From Clostridiaceae bacterium (lineage in GTDB: Bacteria; Bacillota; Clostridia; Peptostreptococcales; Natronincolaceae): a stretch of DNA of 46,833 bases. The DNA lies in contig JAHDLO010000054.1 of the NCBI GenBank assembly GCA_018432235.1, positions 1 through 46,833 of the forward strand. The letters are read 5' to 3'. Every line of letters starts with the position of its first letter. The stretch's first letter is position 1. The notes beneath the pieces were generated by a model. The model did not search any database. It had not been told where the DNA came from and saw only the letters and a list, made by a program, of their open reading frames with translations. Shown in pieces: positions 24,751 to 33,707 of this stretch. The position numbers were made by a program, and so were the translations under genes.

Positions 24751-25257
24751 CTACATATTTTTAATTTGCTCTTCCTTATCCCTAATTTCATCCCTGATAT
24801 TGGCAGCCGATTCAAACTCTTCAGCCTCAATAAGCTGCTGAAGCCTCTGCTTAAGCTGTTTAACCTCTCGTTTTAAATGAATAACGCCACCTGTTCTTCT
24901 GGGGACTTTTCCGACATGCTGTTGATTTCCCTGTATTTTTTTTATCAGTGGATTTAATTTTTTCTCAAAGACCTCATAGCATGCCTCACACCCCAATCTT
25001 CCTTCCTGCTTGAACCTCAAAAATGTCATTCCGCACTCCTGGCACATCTCGTCTCCATAGACAAAGCTATGCTGAGGACTCATATTTGTGTCCAGCAGGC
25101 TGGTTAAGAAATTGGGTATAGTAAAAGGGTTATGAAGGCTTATGTTTTCTTTGTTTTTAGCGCACACCTCACACAAGTGTATTTCTTCCTTTTGCCCTTG
25201 TATTATCTTTGTCATATGAACCGTAGCCGGTCTTTTTTGACATTCATCGCATAGCAT
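24751..25257 (-). CDS. mcsA: McsA, zinc-finger activator of McsB
   Basis: McsA activates the arginine kinase and responds to metal or thiol stress. Its 168 residues contain four CxxC pairs: CDECQ, CEVCA, CQECG and CEACY. A basic segment (GKVPRRTGGVIHLKREV) and a C-terminal UVR motif (EAEEFESAANIRDEIRDKEEQ) follow. Its place between ctsR and mcsB is the standard order. Confidence 0.95.
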   Translation of the reverse strand: MLCDECQKRPATVHMTKIIQGQKEEIHLCEVCAKNKENISLHNPFTIPNFLTSLLDTNMSPQHSFVYGDEMCQECGMTFLRFKQEGRLGCEACYEVFEKKLNPLIKKIQGNQQHVGKVPRRTGGVIHLKREVKQLKQRLQQLIEAEEFESAANIRDEIRDKEEQIKNM

Positions 25258-25259
25258 GA

Positions 25260-25727
25260 TTATCCCTCCCTTTTTAACAGCACCGATAGCATATTCTTTA
25301 GAATATTTCCTCGAATCTGATCCTTAAGATTTAAAGGCGCAACCAGCGCATTATCATCCACCGCCGCCTGCATAATTTTTGCTTCTCTGTTACTAATAAA
25401 TTGATATTCCATCAATGCAGATATAATACGGTTGGCTTCGCTTTTGGTCAGTGAATGCTTCAGCTCCTCTTTAATAATATGCTGAAGAAAGCTGTTCTTA
25501 TCGACAATCAGACGGGTTATTTTGATATAGCCTCCGCCACCTCTTTGACTTTCAATCATATAGCCTTGATTAAAATTAAACCTTGTCATTAGAACATAAT
25601 TGATTTGTGAGGGTGAACAATCGAAAAATTTCGCCAATTCATTTCTCTGTATTTCAATACTTTCTTCAACACTTTCCTGAATCAACGTTTTTAAAAAATC
25701 TTCAATTAGGTCACTTATCCTTGCCAT
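25260..25727 (-). CDS. ctsR: Transcriptional repressor CtsR
   Basis: CtsR represses class III heat-shock genes (clpC, clpP, its own operon) by binding tandem GGTCAAA heptads. The 155-residue protein has the N-terminal winged helix-turn-helix (IQRNELAKFFDCSPSQINYVL), with the glycine-rich wing RGGGGYIKI that reads the minor groove and senses heat. The C-terminal four-helix domain includes LTKSEANRIISALMEYQF, where McsB acts in Bacillus. It is first in the operon ctsR-mcsA-mcsB-clpC. The ATG has GGAGGGAG about 7 nt upstream, directly beside a CtsR operator. Confidence 0.97.
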   Translation of the reverse strand: MARISDLIEDFLKTLIQESVEESIEIQRNELAKFFDCSPSQINYVLMTRFNFNQGYMIESQRGGGGYIKITRLIVDKNSFLQHIIKEELKHSLTKSEANRIISALMEYQFISNREAKIMQAAVDDNALVAPLNLKDQIRGNILKNMLSVLLKREG

Positions 25728-25744
25728 TTCACCACTCCCTCCAT

Positions 25745-25761
25745 TTTGACCTTCTTTGACT
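25745..25761 (-). promoter_or_regulatory. CtsR operator
   Basis: The minus strand reads AGTCAAA-GAA-GGTCAAA, an exact fit to the known CtsR site RGTCAAA-NAN-RGTCAAA. It overlaps the expected transcription start and lies just before the ctsR ribosome binding site, so CtsR would autorepress the whole operon. Confidence 0.93.
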
Positions 25762-25764
25762 TTA

Positions 25765-25793
25765 ATTATAATTATTTACCATATTATTTTCAA
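25765..25793 (-). promoter_or_regulatory. SigA-type promoter of the ctsR-mcsA-mcsB-clpC operon
   Basis: TTGAAA (25788-25793) and TATAAT (25765-25770) lie 17 nt apart on the minus strand. The start would fall near 25758, inside the CtsR operator. Confidence 0.85.
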
Positions 25794-25911
25794 AGGTATT
25801 TTACTATAATAATATCTCGAATTTACTGATTTTAAACAATTATTATAAGCTATGAATATATTTCTAAAAATTCCTCCTATTATCTCTGTCTTTTGAGGTA
25901 TTTCTTATTTT

Positions 25912-25990
25912 AAATCAATGGATTAGCCCTAGACGTCAGCAGAAAACCCTTTACTTTGTATAACACATACCATCTTAATTATGGGATTTC
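25912..25990 (-). repeat. S element copy 3: partial
   Basis: Plus-strand blocks AATGGATTAGCCCTAGACG, CAGCAGAAAACCCTTTACTTTG, TATAACACATAC and CATCTTAATTATG line up in order with the right halves of the copies at 7205 and 11857. The left arm is not recognisable. It is joined to R element copy 2 within about 15 nt. Unlike the other two copies there is no T-box here. Confidence 0.55.
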
Positions 25991-26001
25991 CTCAAATGAG
26001 C

Positions 26002-26241
26002 AGTACAAAAGTGGCTTCGCCACGTTTGTTTTCCAGGGAACCCATGCGGTGCAAGCACCCTGCTGCCTCACCGTCTCGGCAGCGCTCGTACCGCAGTGCC
26101 ACTTATACGCGACACTACTCGCCCTAGGACGCTTCGCTGTACCCTCCTTATTTTAATAAGGGGAGACACCCCCCTTAACAACCCCCCATTGTATAAGAAT
26201 TCATAGTAAAAAAATAGGACTTTCTTATACAAGAACAAAAG
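26002..26241 (-). repeat. R element copy 2a: dispersed hairpin-rich repeat, full length
   Basis: Same order of stems as copy 1. The first 60 nt (plus strand, from AAAAGTGGCTTC) are identical to copy 1 but later stems differ compensatorily. GCTGCC pairs with GGCAGC (26062-26083) where copy 1 has GCCGCC with GGTGGC. The AT-rich terminal stem is TTGTATAAGAA with TTCTTATACAA (26189-26232), a different sequence of the same length and position. AGTACAAAAG is at the left end and AGAACAAAAG at the right. Confidence 0.85.
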
Positions 26242-26356
26242 GCATAGCGCCACTTATTCGTGGCATCACTTACCTCTCCATATTTTTATAAGGGGGACGC
26301 CCTCTTAATGCTCCCATATCATAGGAAGTAAACACACGCTCCTATGATATAAAAAA
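26242..26356 (-). repeat. R element copy 2b: truncated tandem copy
   Basis: It joins copy 2a directly. In minus-strand reading it has the terminal stem TATCATAGGA with TCCTATGATA (26317-26349), the GTCCCCCTTAT/ATGGAGAGG stem and the ATGCCAC-GAATAA-GTGGC hairpin. It then jumps to GCCTTTTGTTC, lacking the GCxGCC stem, GGTGC hairpin and GTGGC hairpin. Confidence 0.75.
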
Positions 26357-26408
26357 ACTGCCTGTAGATATTTTAACCCTTTTACTGAGGAAAATATCAT
26401 ATAGGCAG
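26351..26408 (-). terminator. Second terminator-like hairpin downstream of the EF-G paralogue
   Basis: Minus-strand arms CTGCCTATATGATATTTT and AAAATATCTACAGGCAG form a stem with one bulge, followed by TTTTTTT. It lies about 60 nt after the stop codon, behind a first terminator. Confidence 0.8.
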
Positions 26409-26429
26409 AATATCTAGCGGTTTTGCCAG

Positions 26430-26459
26430 AAAAAAATAGCATGTGCTTTTGCACATGCT
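26430..26459 (-). terminator. Primary intrinsic terminator of the EF-G paralogue
   Basis: AGCATGTGC and GCACATGCT, a perfect 9-bp stem with an AAAA loop (minus-strand reading), is followed by ATTTTTTT, directly after the stop codon. Confidence 0.93.
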
Positions 26460-26467
26460 GGAAGGAT

Positions 26468-28537
26468 TTATTCTTTAGCCGCTCTCGCAGCTTCCACTAT
26501 CTTTTCACTAATCATCTGAGGCACCTCTTCATATCTTGTAAAATCCATTGTGAAATAGCCTCTGGCCTGTGTCATCGATCTAAGATCAATGGCATATTTG
26601 AACATTTCAGATTGAGGAACCTCTGCTATTACTAATTGGAAGCCCTTTGCCTGAGGCTCCATTCCAATGATCCTACCACGTCTTTTGTTGAGATCACCCA
26701 TAACATCACCCATATAGTCCTCTGGTACATAAACCTTGACCTCTGCGATTGGCTCCAGCAGCACCGGCTTAGCTGATTCCATACCCTTTTTAAAGGCCAT
26801 TGAAGCAGCTATTTTAAATGCCATCTCCGAGGAGTCTACATCGTGATAGGAGCCATCATATAAAATGGCTTTTATATTTACAACGGGATATCCTGCCAAG
26901 GCACCAACCTCTAAGCATTCCCTCAAGCCCTTCTCAACTGCCGGAATGTATTGTCTTGGCACTGAACCTCCGAATATTTCCTCTGTAAATTCAAACTCAG
27001 AGGTGCTGGGCTCAAATCTCATTTTCACATCACCATATTGACCATGACCACCGGATTGCTTTTTATGCTTTCCTTGGACATCTGATTTACCCTTTATAGT
27101 TTCTCTATATGGCACCTTGGCATCCGTCAGCTCCACATCTGTGCCAAATTTATTCTTTAGCTTGCTGACCAGAACCTTTACATGCAGCTCTCCTTGACCC
27201 TTTATAATGGTTTGCTTTGTTTCCTTATTTCTTTCAAGTCTAAAGGTTGGGTCCTCTTCAGTCAGCTTCAGCAAGCCATGATTGATTTTATCCTCATCCC
27301 CTTTGGCCTTTGGTTCTACTGCAAGATATAACTGAGGCTCAGCAAATTCGATTCCACTGTATATGATTGGATTATTTACGCTGCAAAGCGTATCGCCTGT
27401 ACTGGTATTTTGGAGCTTTGCTACTGCTGCTATATCCCCTGCCATTATTTCTTTAATCTCTATTTGATTTTTACCCCTTAATAAGAAGGGTGTGCCGAGC
27501 TTTTCCTTTTCATCTTTGTTGGCATTAAGCACCTCCATATCTGAGGTCAGCTTACCTGAGATTACCTTTAATAATGAAATCTTACCAACGTAGGGGTCAA
27601 CAACAGTTTTAAATACCTGAGCCGAGAAGGGTTGATTTGCCTCAAGGGTTCGCTCCTCTAGCTTATCATTATATGGATTCTTGCCTTGCTTTGCAGGCAT
27701 ATCCTTTGGCGATGGTGAGTAATCCACGATCATGTCCAGCAGAGTGTGAATTCCAATATTTTTAGCCGCCGAACCGCATATTACAGGAATGATATCGCCA
27801 CTAATTATGCCTTTTCTCAGTCCATCTTGTATTTCCTGCTCAGTAAACGCCTCACCGGAGAAGTACTTTTCCATAAGCACCTCATCGGATTCTGCAACTG
27901 ACTCCATAAGCATTTCCCTTATGCTCATTGCCTCCTGCATAAGGGCATCAGGAATTGCTTTATCAACACAATCCTTTCCGTTATACTCTCTGGCATTCAT
28001 TTTAGCTATGTTAACGTTTCCAACAAAGCTTTCCTTTTCTCCCAGAGGGATTTGGAAGGGAGCTACCTTCTTGCCGAACTTCTCTCGTAAATCATTTAAA
28101 ACCTTGGTAAAATCTGAATTTTCACGATCCATCTTATTTACAAAAATAAAGGTTGGTTTCTTTTTGTCAACTGCGTAGTCCCATGCCTTTTCCGTACCTA
28201 CTTCAATTCCACTGGTTCCATCGACAAGTATAATTATGCCTCCGGCAACCTTAATAGCACTTTGAACCTCTCCGACAAAATCAAAATATCCTGGGGTATC
28301 TAGAAAATTTATCTTGTTTTCCTTCCATTCTATTGGAATCAGTGAAGTACTGATGGATATTCTTCTGGCAATTTCCTCTTTATCAAAGTCTGAAACAGTA
28401 TTTCCGTCCTCTGTTCTACCCATTCTAGTAGTCAACTTTGCTGCGAACAATGCGGCTTCCGTTACTGTAGTCTTACCACTTCCACCATGTCCTAATAAGG
28501 CAATATTCCTGATCCGATCAGCTTCGTATAATTTCAT
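26468..28537 (-). CDS. Elongation factor G paralogue (EF-G-like GTPase)
   Basis: The 689 residues have the complete EF-G domain order: the GTPase domain with P-loop GHGGSGKTT, DTPGYFDF and NKMD; domain II; domain III; domain IV (GHGQYGDVKMRFEP); and domain V ending PQSEMFKYAIDLRSMTQARGYFTM. The P-loop GHGGSGKT in place of GHIDAGKT and the divergent switch region mark it as the second, non-canonical EF-G clade found in many Clostridia, rather than the translocase encoded with tuf. Its exact role is not established. The ATG has AGGAGGAAGG upstream. It is a single gene between ctsR and hisC, with strong terminators behind it. Confidence 0.93.
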   Translation of the reverse strand: MKLYEADRIRNIALLGHGGSGKTTVTEAALFAAKLTTRMGRTEDGNTVSDFDKEEIARRISISTSLIPIEWKENKINFLDTPGYFDFVGEVQSAIKVAGGIIILVDGTSGIEVGTEKAWDYAVDKKKPTFIFVNKMDRENSDFTKVLNDLREKFGKKVAPFQIPLGEKESFVGNVNIAKMNAREYNGKDCVDKAIPDALMQEAMSIREMLMESVAESDEVLMEKYFSGEAFTEQEIQDGLRKGIISGDIIPVICGSAAKNIGIHTLLDMIVDYSPSPKDMPAKQGKNPYNDKLEERTLEANQPFSAQVFKTVVDPYVGKISLLKVISGKLTSDMEVLNANKDEKEKLGTPFLLRGKNQIEIKEIMAGDIAAVAKLQNTSTGDTLCSVNNPIIYSGIEFAEPQLYLAVEPKAKGDEDKINHGLLKLTEEDPTFRLERNKETKQTIIKGQGELHVKVLVSKLKNKFGTDVELTDAKVPYRETIKGKSDVQGKHKKQSGGHGQYGDVKMRFEPSTSEFEFTEEIFGGSVPRQYIPAVEKGLRECLEVGALAGYPVVNIKAILYDGSYHDVDSSEMAFKIAASMAFKKGMESAKPVLLEPIAEVKVYVPEDYMGDVMGDLNKRRGRIIGMEPQAKGFQLVIAEVPQSEMFKYAIDLRSMTQARGYFTMDFTRYEEVPQMISEKIVEAARAAKE

Positions 28538-28887
28538 TACCCTTCCTCCTTATTCTGTAAAGTTAGAATTTTTAGATTAAATACAATATTCTATATGTTT
28601 TAGTAAATCCCTTTTTTTATTTATTACAAATTCTAGAAATATTAACAATCCAGAGTTTGCAACAACCACATCTTCTGCAACGGATTTATCCCATTTTCAT
28701 TCCTCCACTCCTTGAAAAATATATGATTTTTTATAAAAATAATGACAAATAATTTTTTTCTTATTATGGCATATTATATTATGGATAAAATGCCAATTTT
28801 TATCTATTGCTATTTCTATTGTTTACAATTATGCTATAATGTATTTGTAGGATTTTAAATTTTTTCTATGGATGAAAGGGGATTTGT
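28538..28887. other. Divergent promoter region between the EF-G paralogue and hisC
   Basis: The stretch is very AT-rich and carries no gene. On the plus strand TGCTATAAT (28832-28840) is an extended -10 element with no good -35, about 50 nt before hisC. The promoter of the EF-G gene must lie near 28560-28640 on the minus strand but is not clear. Confidence 0.5.
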
Positions 28888-29964
28888 ATGAGCATACAGT
28901 TTAGACCTCAGATTAAGGATTTAGTAGCATATAAGCCTGGGAAGCCAATTGAGGATGTTAAAAGAGAGTACGGCTTAAAGGAAGTTGTTAAGCTTGCATC
29001 TAATGAAAATCCGCTGGGCTCCTCACCAAAGGTTAAGGAAGCCATATTAAGGGCTTTAGATGAATTGAATTTTTATCCTGATGGGAATAGTACCGATCTA
29101 AAGAAGGCTATAGCTGATAAGCTTGGTATTAAACCAACCCAGGTTCTACCCAGTAGCGGCTCCGATGAAATGGTTGACCAGATTTCCAAAACCTTTGTAA
29201 ACGAAGGGGACGAGGTTATAATAGCCAATGTCACCTTCCCACGATACCTATCTACAGCAGTCATGATGGGTGGCACTCCTGTTATCGTGCCATTAAAGGA
29301 TTTTACATATGACCTTGAGGCTATGAAAGCGTCCATCACCGCTAAAACCAAGCTAATATGGCTTTGCAACCCCAATAATCCAACAGGTACAATGTTTACG
29401 GAAGGAGCTCTATTGGCGTTCCTTGACAATATCCCAACGAATGTTGTCGTGGTTTACGATGAAGCCTACAGAGAATATGTAACCCGTGAGGACTATCTGC
29501 ATGACAGCATAAAGCTGTTGGATAAATATCCAAATGTGATCATAATGAGAACGCTCTCTAAGGCCTATGGTCTTGCCGCTTTAAGGGTAGGATATACTAT
29601 GGCCTCTGAAGAAATTATCAATGAGATAAATAAAATCCGTGGTCCCTTTAATGTTACTTCCCTGTCTCAGGTTGCCGCTATTGCTGCACTAGAGGATACT
29701 GAATTTTTAAAGAAGAGCTATGAGGTGAATAAAGAAGGTAAGCTTTATCTTTATAAGGCCTTCGATGAAATGGGCATTTCTTACGCACCATCTGAGACGA
29801 ACCATATTTTCTTTGATGCGAAGCGGGATGCACAGGAGGTTTTTGTTGAGTTGCAGAAAAAGGGCATGATCGTTCGCCCAATCTTCAGCACCTATGTGAG
29901 AGTTTCCATAGGTACAATGGAGCAGAACCAACGCTTCATCGAATTATTAAAGACAGTATTATAG
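28888..29964 (+). CDS. hisC: Histidinol-phosphate aminotransferase
   Basis: HisC transfers the amino group in histidine synthesis and is a fold type I PLP enzyme. The 358-residue protein shows LASNENPLGSSPKVKEAI, the PLP phosphate-binding SSGSDEM, NPNNPTGT, DEAYREY, and the Schiff-base lysine in LSKAYGLAALRVGY (about residue 224). The C-terminal arginine motif is RPIFSTYVRVSIGT. It stands alone, with its own promoter and terminator, so it may serve aromatic amino acid transamination as well. No other his gene is nearby. Confidence 0.9.
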   Translation: MSIQFRPQIKDLVAYKPGKPIEDVKREYGLKEVVKLASNENPLGSSPKVKEAILRALDELNFYPDGNSTDLKKAIADKLGIKPTQVLPSSGSDEMVDQISKTFVNEGDEVIIANVTFPRYLSTAVMMGGTPVIVPLKDFTYDLEAMKASITAKTKLIWLCNPNNPTGTMFTEGALLAFLDNIPTNVVVVYDEAYREYVTREDYLHDSIKLLDKYPNVIIMRTLSKAYGLAALRVGYTMASEEIINEINKIRGPFNVTSLSQVAAIAALEDTEFLKKSYEVNKEGKLYLYKAFDEMGISYAPSETNHIFFDAKRDAQEVFVELQKKGMIVRPIFSTYVRVSIGTMEQNQRFIELLKTVL

Positions 29965-29975
29965 TATTAACTTAA

Positions 29976-30003
29976 AATGGCACCCAGATGGGTGCCATTT
30001 TTT
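29976..30003 (+). terminator. Intrinsic terminator of hisC
   Basis: AATGGCACCC and GGGTGCCATT with a 4-nt loop are followed by TTTTTG, 12 nt after the stop. Flanking A residues make it usable in both directions, which suits the convergent gene that follows. Confidence 0.92.
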
Positions 30004-30052
30004 GATCATTCCTGCCTGTTACTAAAAGTGAATTTATATAGCCCTAAAATCT

Positions 30053-31288
30053 TTATGGCTTATCGACAGCAGCAGATCCGCTATCCCTTAATTGCCTGCC
30101 ATAAGTAAACCTTCTCCAAAGCCATTCCACCGGTCCATAATTGAATCGCCCTAACCAGAGCTTACTGAAGATAAGCTGTGCCAGGTATATGAGAACTGAA
30201 AACAGTATTCCCCTTGCATACCCTACCCTTCCAAAATATCCAAAGCCATAGCCGTTGAAAATCAATACAGCCACCACCGTTTGCAGCAAATAGTTGGTTA
30301 ATGCCATTCGCCCCACATAGGAAAAGGGTTTAAAAAACCGATAACCCTTCGGCCTGTCTATGATCAATAGGATTGAGGTGATGTAAAAAAAGCAGCCAGC
30401 TATTCCTGAATAGTACTTAACAAGCTCCTTAAGCGCCATTACCCATGCGATGCTGGTGCCATCCTCCAGCTTCATCAATACAAAGAGACCACTAGTGAGA
30501 ATTAAGGCTGCAATCAAGAATATTCGCCATAGTTTTTTGATAAGAGCCATATGTTCCTTTATATTTTTATGCAGCTGTCTTTTTCCTGTATATAAACCCA
30601 ACAGGAATAATACCATGACATTAGGTATAACAAAGATATTATTCAAAAGAGCATTGACTGTCTCATTTGCTATTCTGGTTCTAGTGATTTCTCCATAGTT
30701 TCCTGTCTGAAATATATTTACAATCTCAGCACTTTTATACTTCATTTGAAGGGCATAGAGGTTAGCATCCGGCCCTGTTAGTATGATGCCGTTCAATAGA
30801 TAAATGCCTCCCAGCAGCACAGAGGCGCATATGAAGTAGACAACAATGCGCTTTTTCAAGCTCGACAGGTCTGCCTTCCAGTTTACTAAGAGTAAAAAGC
30901 CTGCAATGGCATAGGTGTGAAGAACATCACCAGTCCAAAGAAATATCATATGCGATAAACCAATGATTAGAAGGAAGGCCAGCCTCCTTTTAAAGAGCCC
31001 TGACGTGTGACCTTTTTCCTGAGCCCTTTCCATAAATATATAGAAGCCTAAGCCAAACAAATAAGAAAAAATAGTATAAAATTTACCTTCAACAAAAAGC
31101 TTAATAAACCACGCGGCTATGCTGTCGGTGGTATTGGCTATGTTAGCCATTGACGGTACATAGTAAAAAACTGGTGATTTAAAGGCTAACATATTTGCCA
31201 GCAGTACCCCCAGCAATGCAAAGCCCCTTACAATATCTAATGCCTCAATCCTCTCTTTTGCTCCTATCGGTTTTACATCTAACGCCAT
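30053..31288 (-). CDS. DUF418-family multi-spanning membrane protein (YeiB-like)
   Basis: The 411-residue protein has about nine or ten hydrophobic helices. It begins with the family motif RIEALDIVRGFALLGVLLANM and has the C-terminal DUF418 signature GRMALTNYLLQT and GPVEWLWRRFTYG. Proteins of this group belong to the wider acyltransferase-3/heparan N-acetyltransferase-like membrane clan; their substrate is not known. The gene converges on hisC and is divergent from the small membrane protein at 31528. Confidence 0.88.
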   Translation of the reverse strand: MALDVKPIGAKERIEALDIVRGFALLGVLLANMLAFKSPVFYYVPSMANIANTTDSIAAWFIKLFVEGKFYTIFSYLFGLGFYIFMERAQEKGHTSGLFKRRLAFLLIIGLSHMIFLWTGDVLHTYAIAGFLLLVNWKADLSSLKKRIVVYFICASVLLGGIYLLNGIILTGPDANLYALQMKYKSAEIVNIFQTGNYGEITRTRIANETVNALLNNIFVIPNVMVLFLLGLYTGKRQLHKNIKEHMALIKKLWRIFLIAALILTSGLFVLMKLEDGTSIAWVMALKELVKYYSGIAGCFFYITSILLIIDRPKGYRFFKPFSYVGRMALTNYLLQTVVAVLIFNGYGFGYFGRVGYARGILFSVLIYLAQLIFSKLWLGRFNYGPVEWLWRRFTYGRQLRDSGSAAVDKP

Positions 31289-31527
31289 ATATATGCCCCT
31301 TTCTAATATGTGTATCCTCCTACAAAATCCAAATGTAATTGTCCAGCTTTATAAAATATTTTTCGTATGTATTAACCTAAGATGACATTAATTTAACAGC
31401 ATACCCTAAAGTATTTCTATATTAAATGTGTTATTCCTTCATTTAATCCAAAATTATACATGCTGGAACATTAGCTTTTAGAAGATCGTCAAATATTATA
31501 TAATTATTTTAAAAGGAGGAGAGCCTT

Positions 31528-31812
31528 ATGGATCGCTTTTTATTCATCATCTTATGTGTTGCACTTGTATTTGGGGCTGTGAGCTATTTGCTGGGCAGAA
31601 TTTTTAAAAGAAAAAGCTTCATTAAATATATATTACCTATACTAACCTTTGGTATTTCAGCATACTTTTTCTATATTTCTATAGTCCTTAAGAAGGGCAC
31701 TGGCTTTGAGGATCTTGCGAATTTATTATTAGCCATGATTCTACTGGCAGGTGGCCTTGCTGGCTTTCTTACCAGTCTGATCATGGATCTACGTAGCAGG
31801 GGTAGATATTAA
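31528..31812 (+). CDS. Small membrane protein of unknown function
   Basis: The 94-residue protein has three hydrophobic helices (about residues 3-22, 31-51 and 62-84) and a basic tail (DLRSRGRY). It may belong to the YesK-like group of small three-helix proteins, but I am not sure. It has an excellent AAAGGAGGAG ribosome binding site 6 nt from the ATG, which supports translation. It is followed by the pyrophosphatase gene after about 135 nt. Confidence 0.75.
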   Translation: MDRFLFIILCVALVFGAVSYLLGRIFKRKSFIKYILPILTFGISAYFFYISIVLKKGTGFEDLANLLLAMILLAGGLAGFLTSLIMDLRSRGRY

Positions 31813-31947
31813 CTATGTCGTCTTAAAAAATCAATTACTATATCATTTTCAAATAACCTGTGTTTTGATATAATAAACCAATAGATTCAGTAAGCAATTT
31901 ATTGCATTGAATTATTATTGAAAATAGCAGGATTGAAGGTGATTGCA

Positions 31948-33567
31948 TTGTCAATTTTTATATTTGGTCATAAAAACCCCGATACAGATTCAGTTGCATC
32001 TGCCATAGCCCTATCCCATTTAAAGAACCAAATGGGATTAAAGACGATTCCCTGCGTAATAGGAAGCATGAATAAGGAATCGGAATTTGTTTTGAATCGA
32101 CACAGCATCAAAAAGCCCACGCAGATTCAGGATGTAAAAACACAGGTAAAGGATTTATATTATGATATTATAGACGGGATTTTACCGAATGTTTCTATTC
32201 TTCATGCATATAAGCTCATGGAGGCCTATAAGCTGGAAACCCTAGCGGTGGTGGACGAGGGCAATAAGCTATTGGGCATCATCAGCATGAAGGATATTGC
32301 CATGGGACTAATTAAGGGGAATTATTATGAGCTGAATACCTCTATGGAAAATCTCATCAATGATTTAGAGGGCAAGCTGCTTACGGGAACAATTGCCGAG
32401 GTTCAAGGGAGAATTTCAGTCATTGCCTATGACCATCGTTCCATCGAGGGCAGCTTAAGCAGCGATGATATCATTATTGTTGGCGATAGATATGATATCA
32501 TTCTGCATGCGGTGTTTTCAAAGGTAAAGCTGATTATAATAACTGGGGACAAGCAAATTCCCAAGGAGTACCTATCGGCGGCAGAAGCCCATGGTGTCGC
32601 AATGATTTCCCTGCCCTATGATACCTATTTAACCTCAAGGCTTATTAATCAATGTAACTATATTTCAACAATTATGAGAAGTAAGGGAATTATAAAGTTT
32701 AATAACACGGATTATCTCGATGAAGTCAAAGAGGAAATGGGAAATACCCATTTTAGAAATTATCCTATCATAGATGATGCCAACAGCTTCGTTGGTTTTC
32801 TTAACCGTAAGCACATCATGAATAGTGGTAGAAAAAAGGTCATACTGGTGGACCACAACGAATATGCTCAAAGCGTTGTTGGATTGAAGGAAGCCGACAT
32901 ATTGGAAATCGTCGACCATCATAAATTGGGGGATATCTCCACGTCGATGCCCATAAGCTTTAGAAATATTCCTGTTGGCAGTACCTGTACAATTATATTC
33001 AATATGTTCAGAGAAAATGGCCTGGAGATACCACCGGATATAGCCGGGGTACTGATGTCGGGTATAGTTTCGGACACCCTCTTATTTAAATCCCCCACCA
33101 CTACCAATATGGATCATCAAGCAGTGGAGGTGCTGAATAAGATACTGGATATCGATATTGAAAAATATGCCATGGAGATGTTTAAGGCAGGCACCTCACT
33201 TGAGGGTCAGGATGTCGAGGAAATATTCTTCAAAGACTTTAAGGAGTTTTCCTTGGATAATTATAAAATAGGCATCAGTCAGGTCTTTACCCTCGATATT
33301 GAAGATGTATTTAATAGAAGGGACGAATTCACTGGCTTTATGGAAAAAATATATGACCAACGTCAGCATCAGCTAACACTACTACTTGTAACGGATATAT
33401 TAAAGGAGGGCTCCTACCTTCTGTTTAAGGCTAAAAATCAGCAGATTATTGCCAACGCCTTTAATATAAAGCCGCAGCAGGGCATATTTGTGGAGAATTT
33501 GGTGTCAAGAAAGAAACAAGTGTTACCTCAGCTACTAGAGGCAATTCAGCAATTAAACACAAGATAG
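31948..33567 (+). CDS. Manganese-dependent inorganic pyrophosphatase with CBS and DRTGG domains
   Basis: A DHH-family pyrophosphatase. The N-terminal FGHKNPDTDSVASA supplies metal-binding His8, Asp12 and Asp14. The second half has VDHN (about 301), VDHHK (about 321) and SDTLLFKSPTTT. Between the first motif and the rest of the DHH domain lies an insert of about 230 residues with a split CBS pair (SILHAYKLMEAYKLETLAVVD; HFRNYPIIDDANSFVGFLNR) and a DRTGG domain. This fits the clostridial CBS-pyrophosphatases regulated by adenine nucleotides. I start at TTG 31948, with AAGGTGAT upstream, which gives MSIFIFGH; an in-frame TTG at 31918 lacks a site. Confidence 0.93.
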   Translation: MSIFIFGHKNPDTDSVASAIALSHLKNQMGLKTIPCVIGSMNKESEFVLNRHSIKKPTQIQDVKTQVKDLYYDIIDGILPNVSILHAYKLMEAYKLETLAVVDEGNKLLGIISMKDIAMGLIKGNYYELNTSMENLINDLEGKLLTGTIAEVQGRISVIAYDHRSIEGSLSSDDIIIVGDRYDIILHAVFSKVKLIIITGDKQIPKEYLSAAEAHGVAMISLPYDTYLTSRLINQCNYISTIMRSKGIIKFNNTDYLDEVKEEMGNTHFRNYPIIDDANSFVGFLNRKHIMNSGRKKVILVDHNEYAQSVVGLKEADILEIVDHHKLGDISTSMPISFRNIPVGSTCTIIFNMFRENGLEIPPDIAGVLMSGIVSDTLLFKSPTTTNMDHQAVEVLNKILDIDIEKYAMEMFKAGTSLEGQDVEEIFFKDFKEFSLDNYKIGISQVFTLDIEDVFNRRDEFTGFMEKIYDQRQHQLTLLLVTDILKEGSYLLFKAKNQQIIANAFNIKPQQGIFVENLVSRKKQVLPQLLEAIQQLNTR

Positions 33568-33569
33568 TC

Positions 33570-33616
33570 AAAAGGATGGTATTTAGGGTAAATCCCTATA
33601 TCCATCCTTTGTTATT
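33570..33616 (+). terminator. Intrinsic terminator of the pyrophosphatase gene
   Basis: AAAGGATGG (33571-33579) and CCATCCTTT (33602-33610), with an inner GGG/CCC pair, are followed by GTTATTT. It starts directly after the stop codon. Confidence 0.82.
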
Positions 33617-33707
33617 TCTATTTTCATAGCTTCTTTCATAATGCACCGCCAGCCGAGTCCTATCCCTCCGCTCAAGCTTCTCAGCAGGGCCGTTACCCTA
33701 TGTATTT

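Noticed and set aside
25956..26253. Open frames of about 60 codons on both strands within the R element
   Set aside because: They come from the repeat itself (GFATFVFQGTHAV-like peptide also appears, broken, at 43950), lack ribosome binding sites, and base changes between copies follow stem pairing rather than codons.
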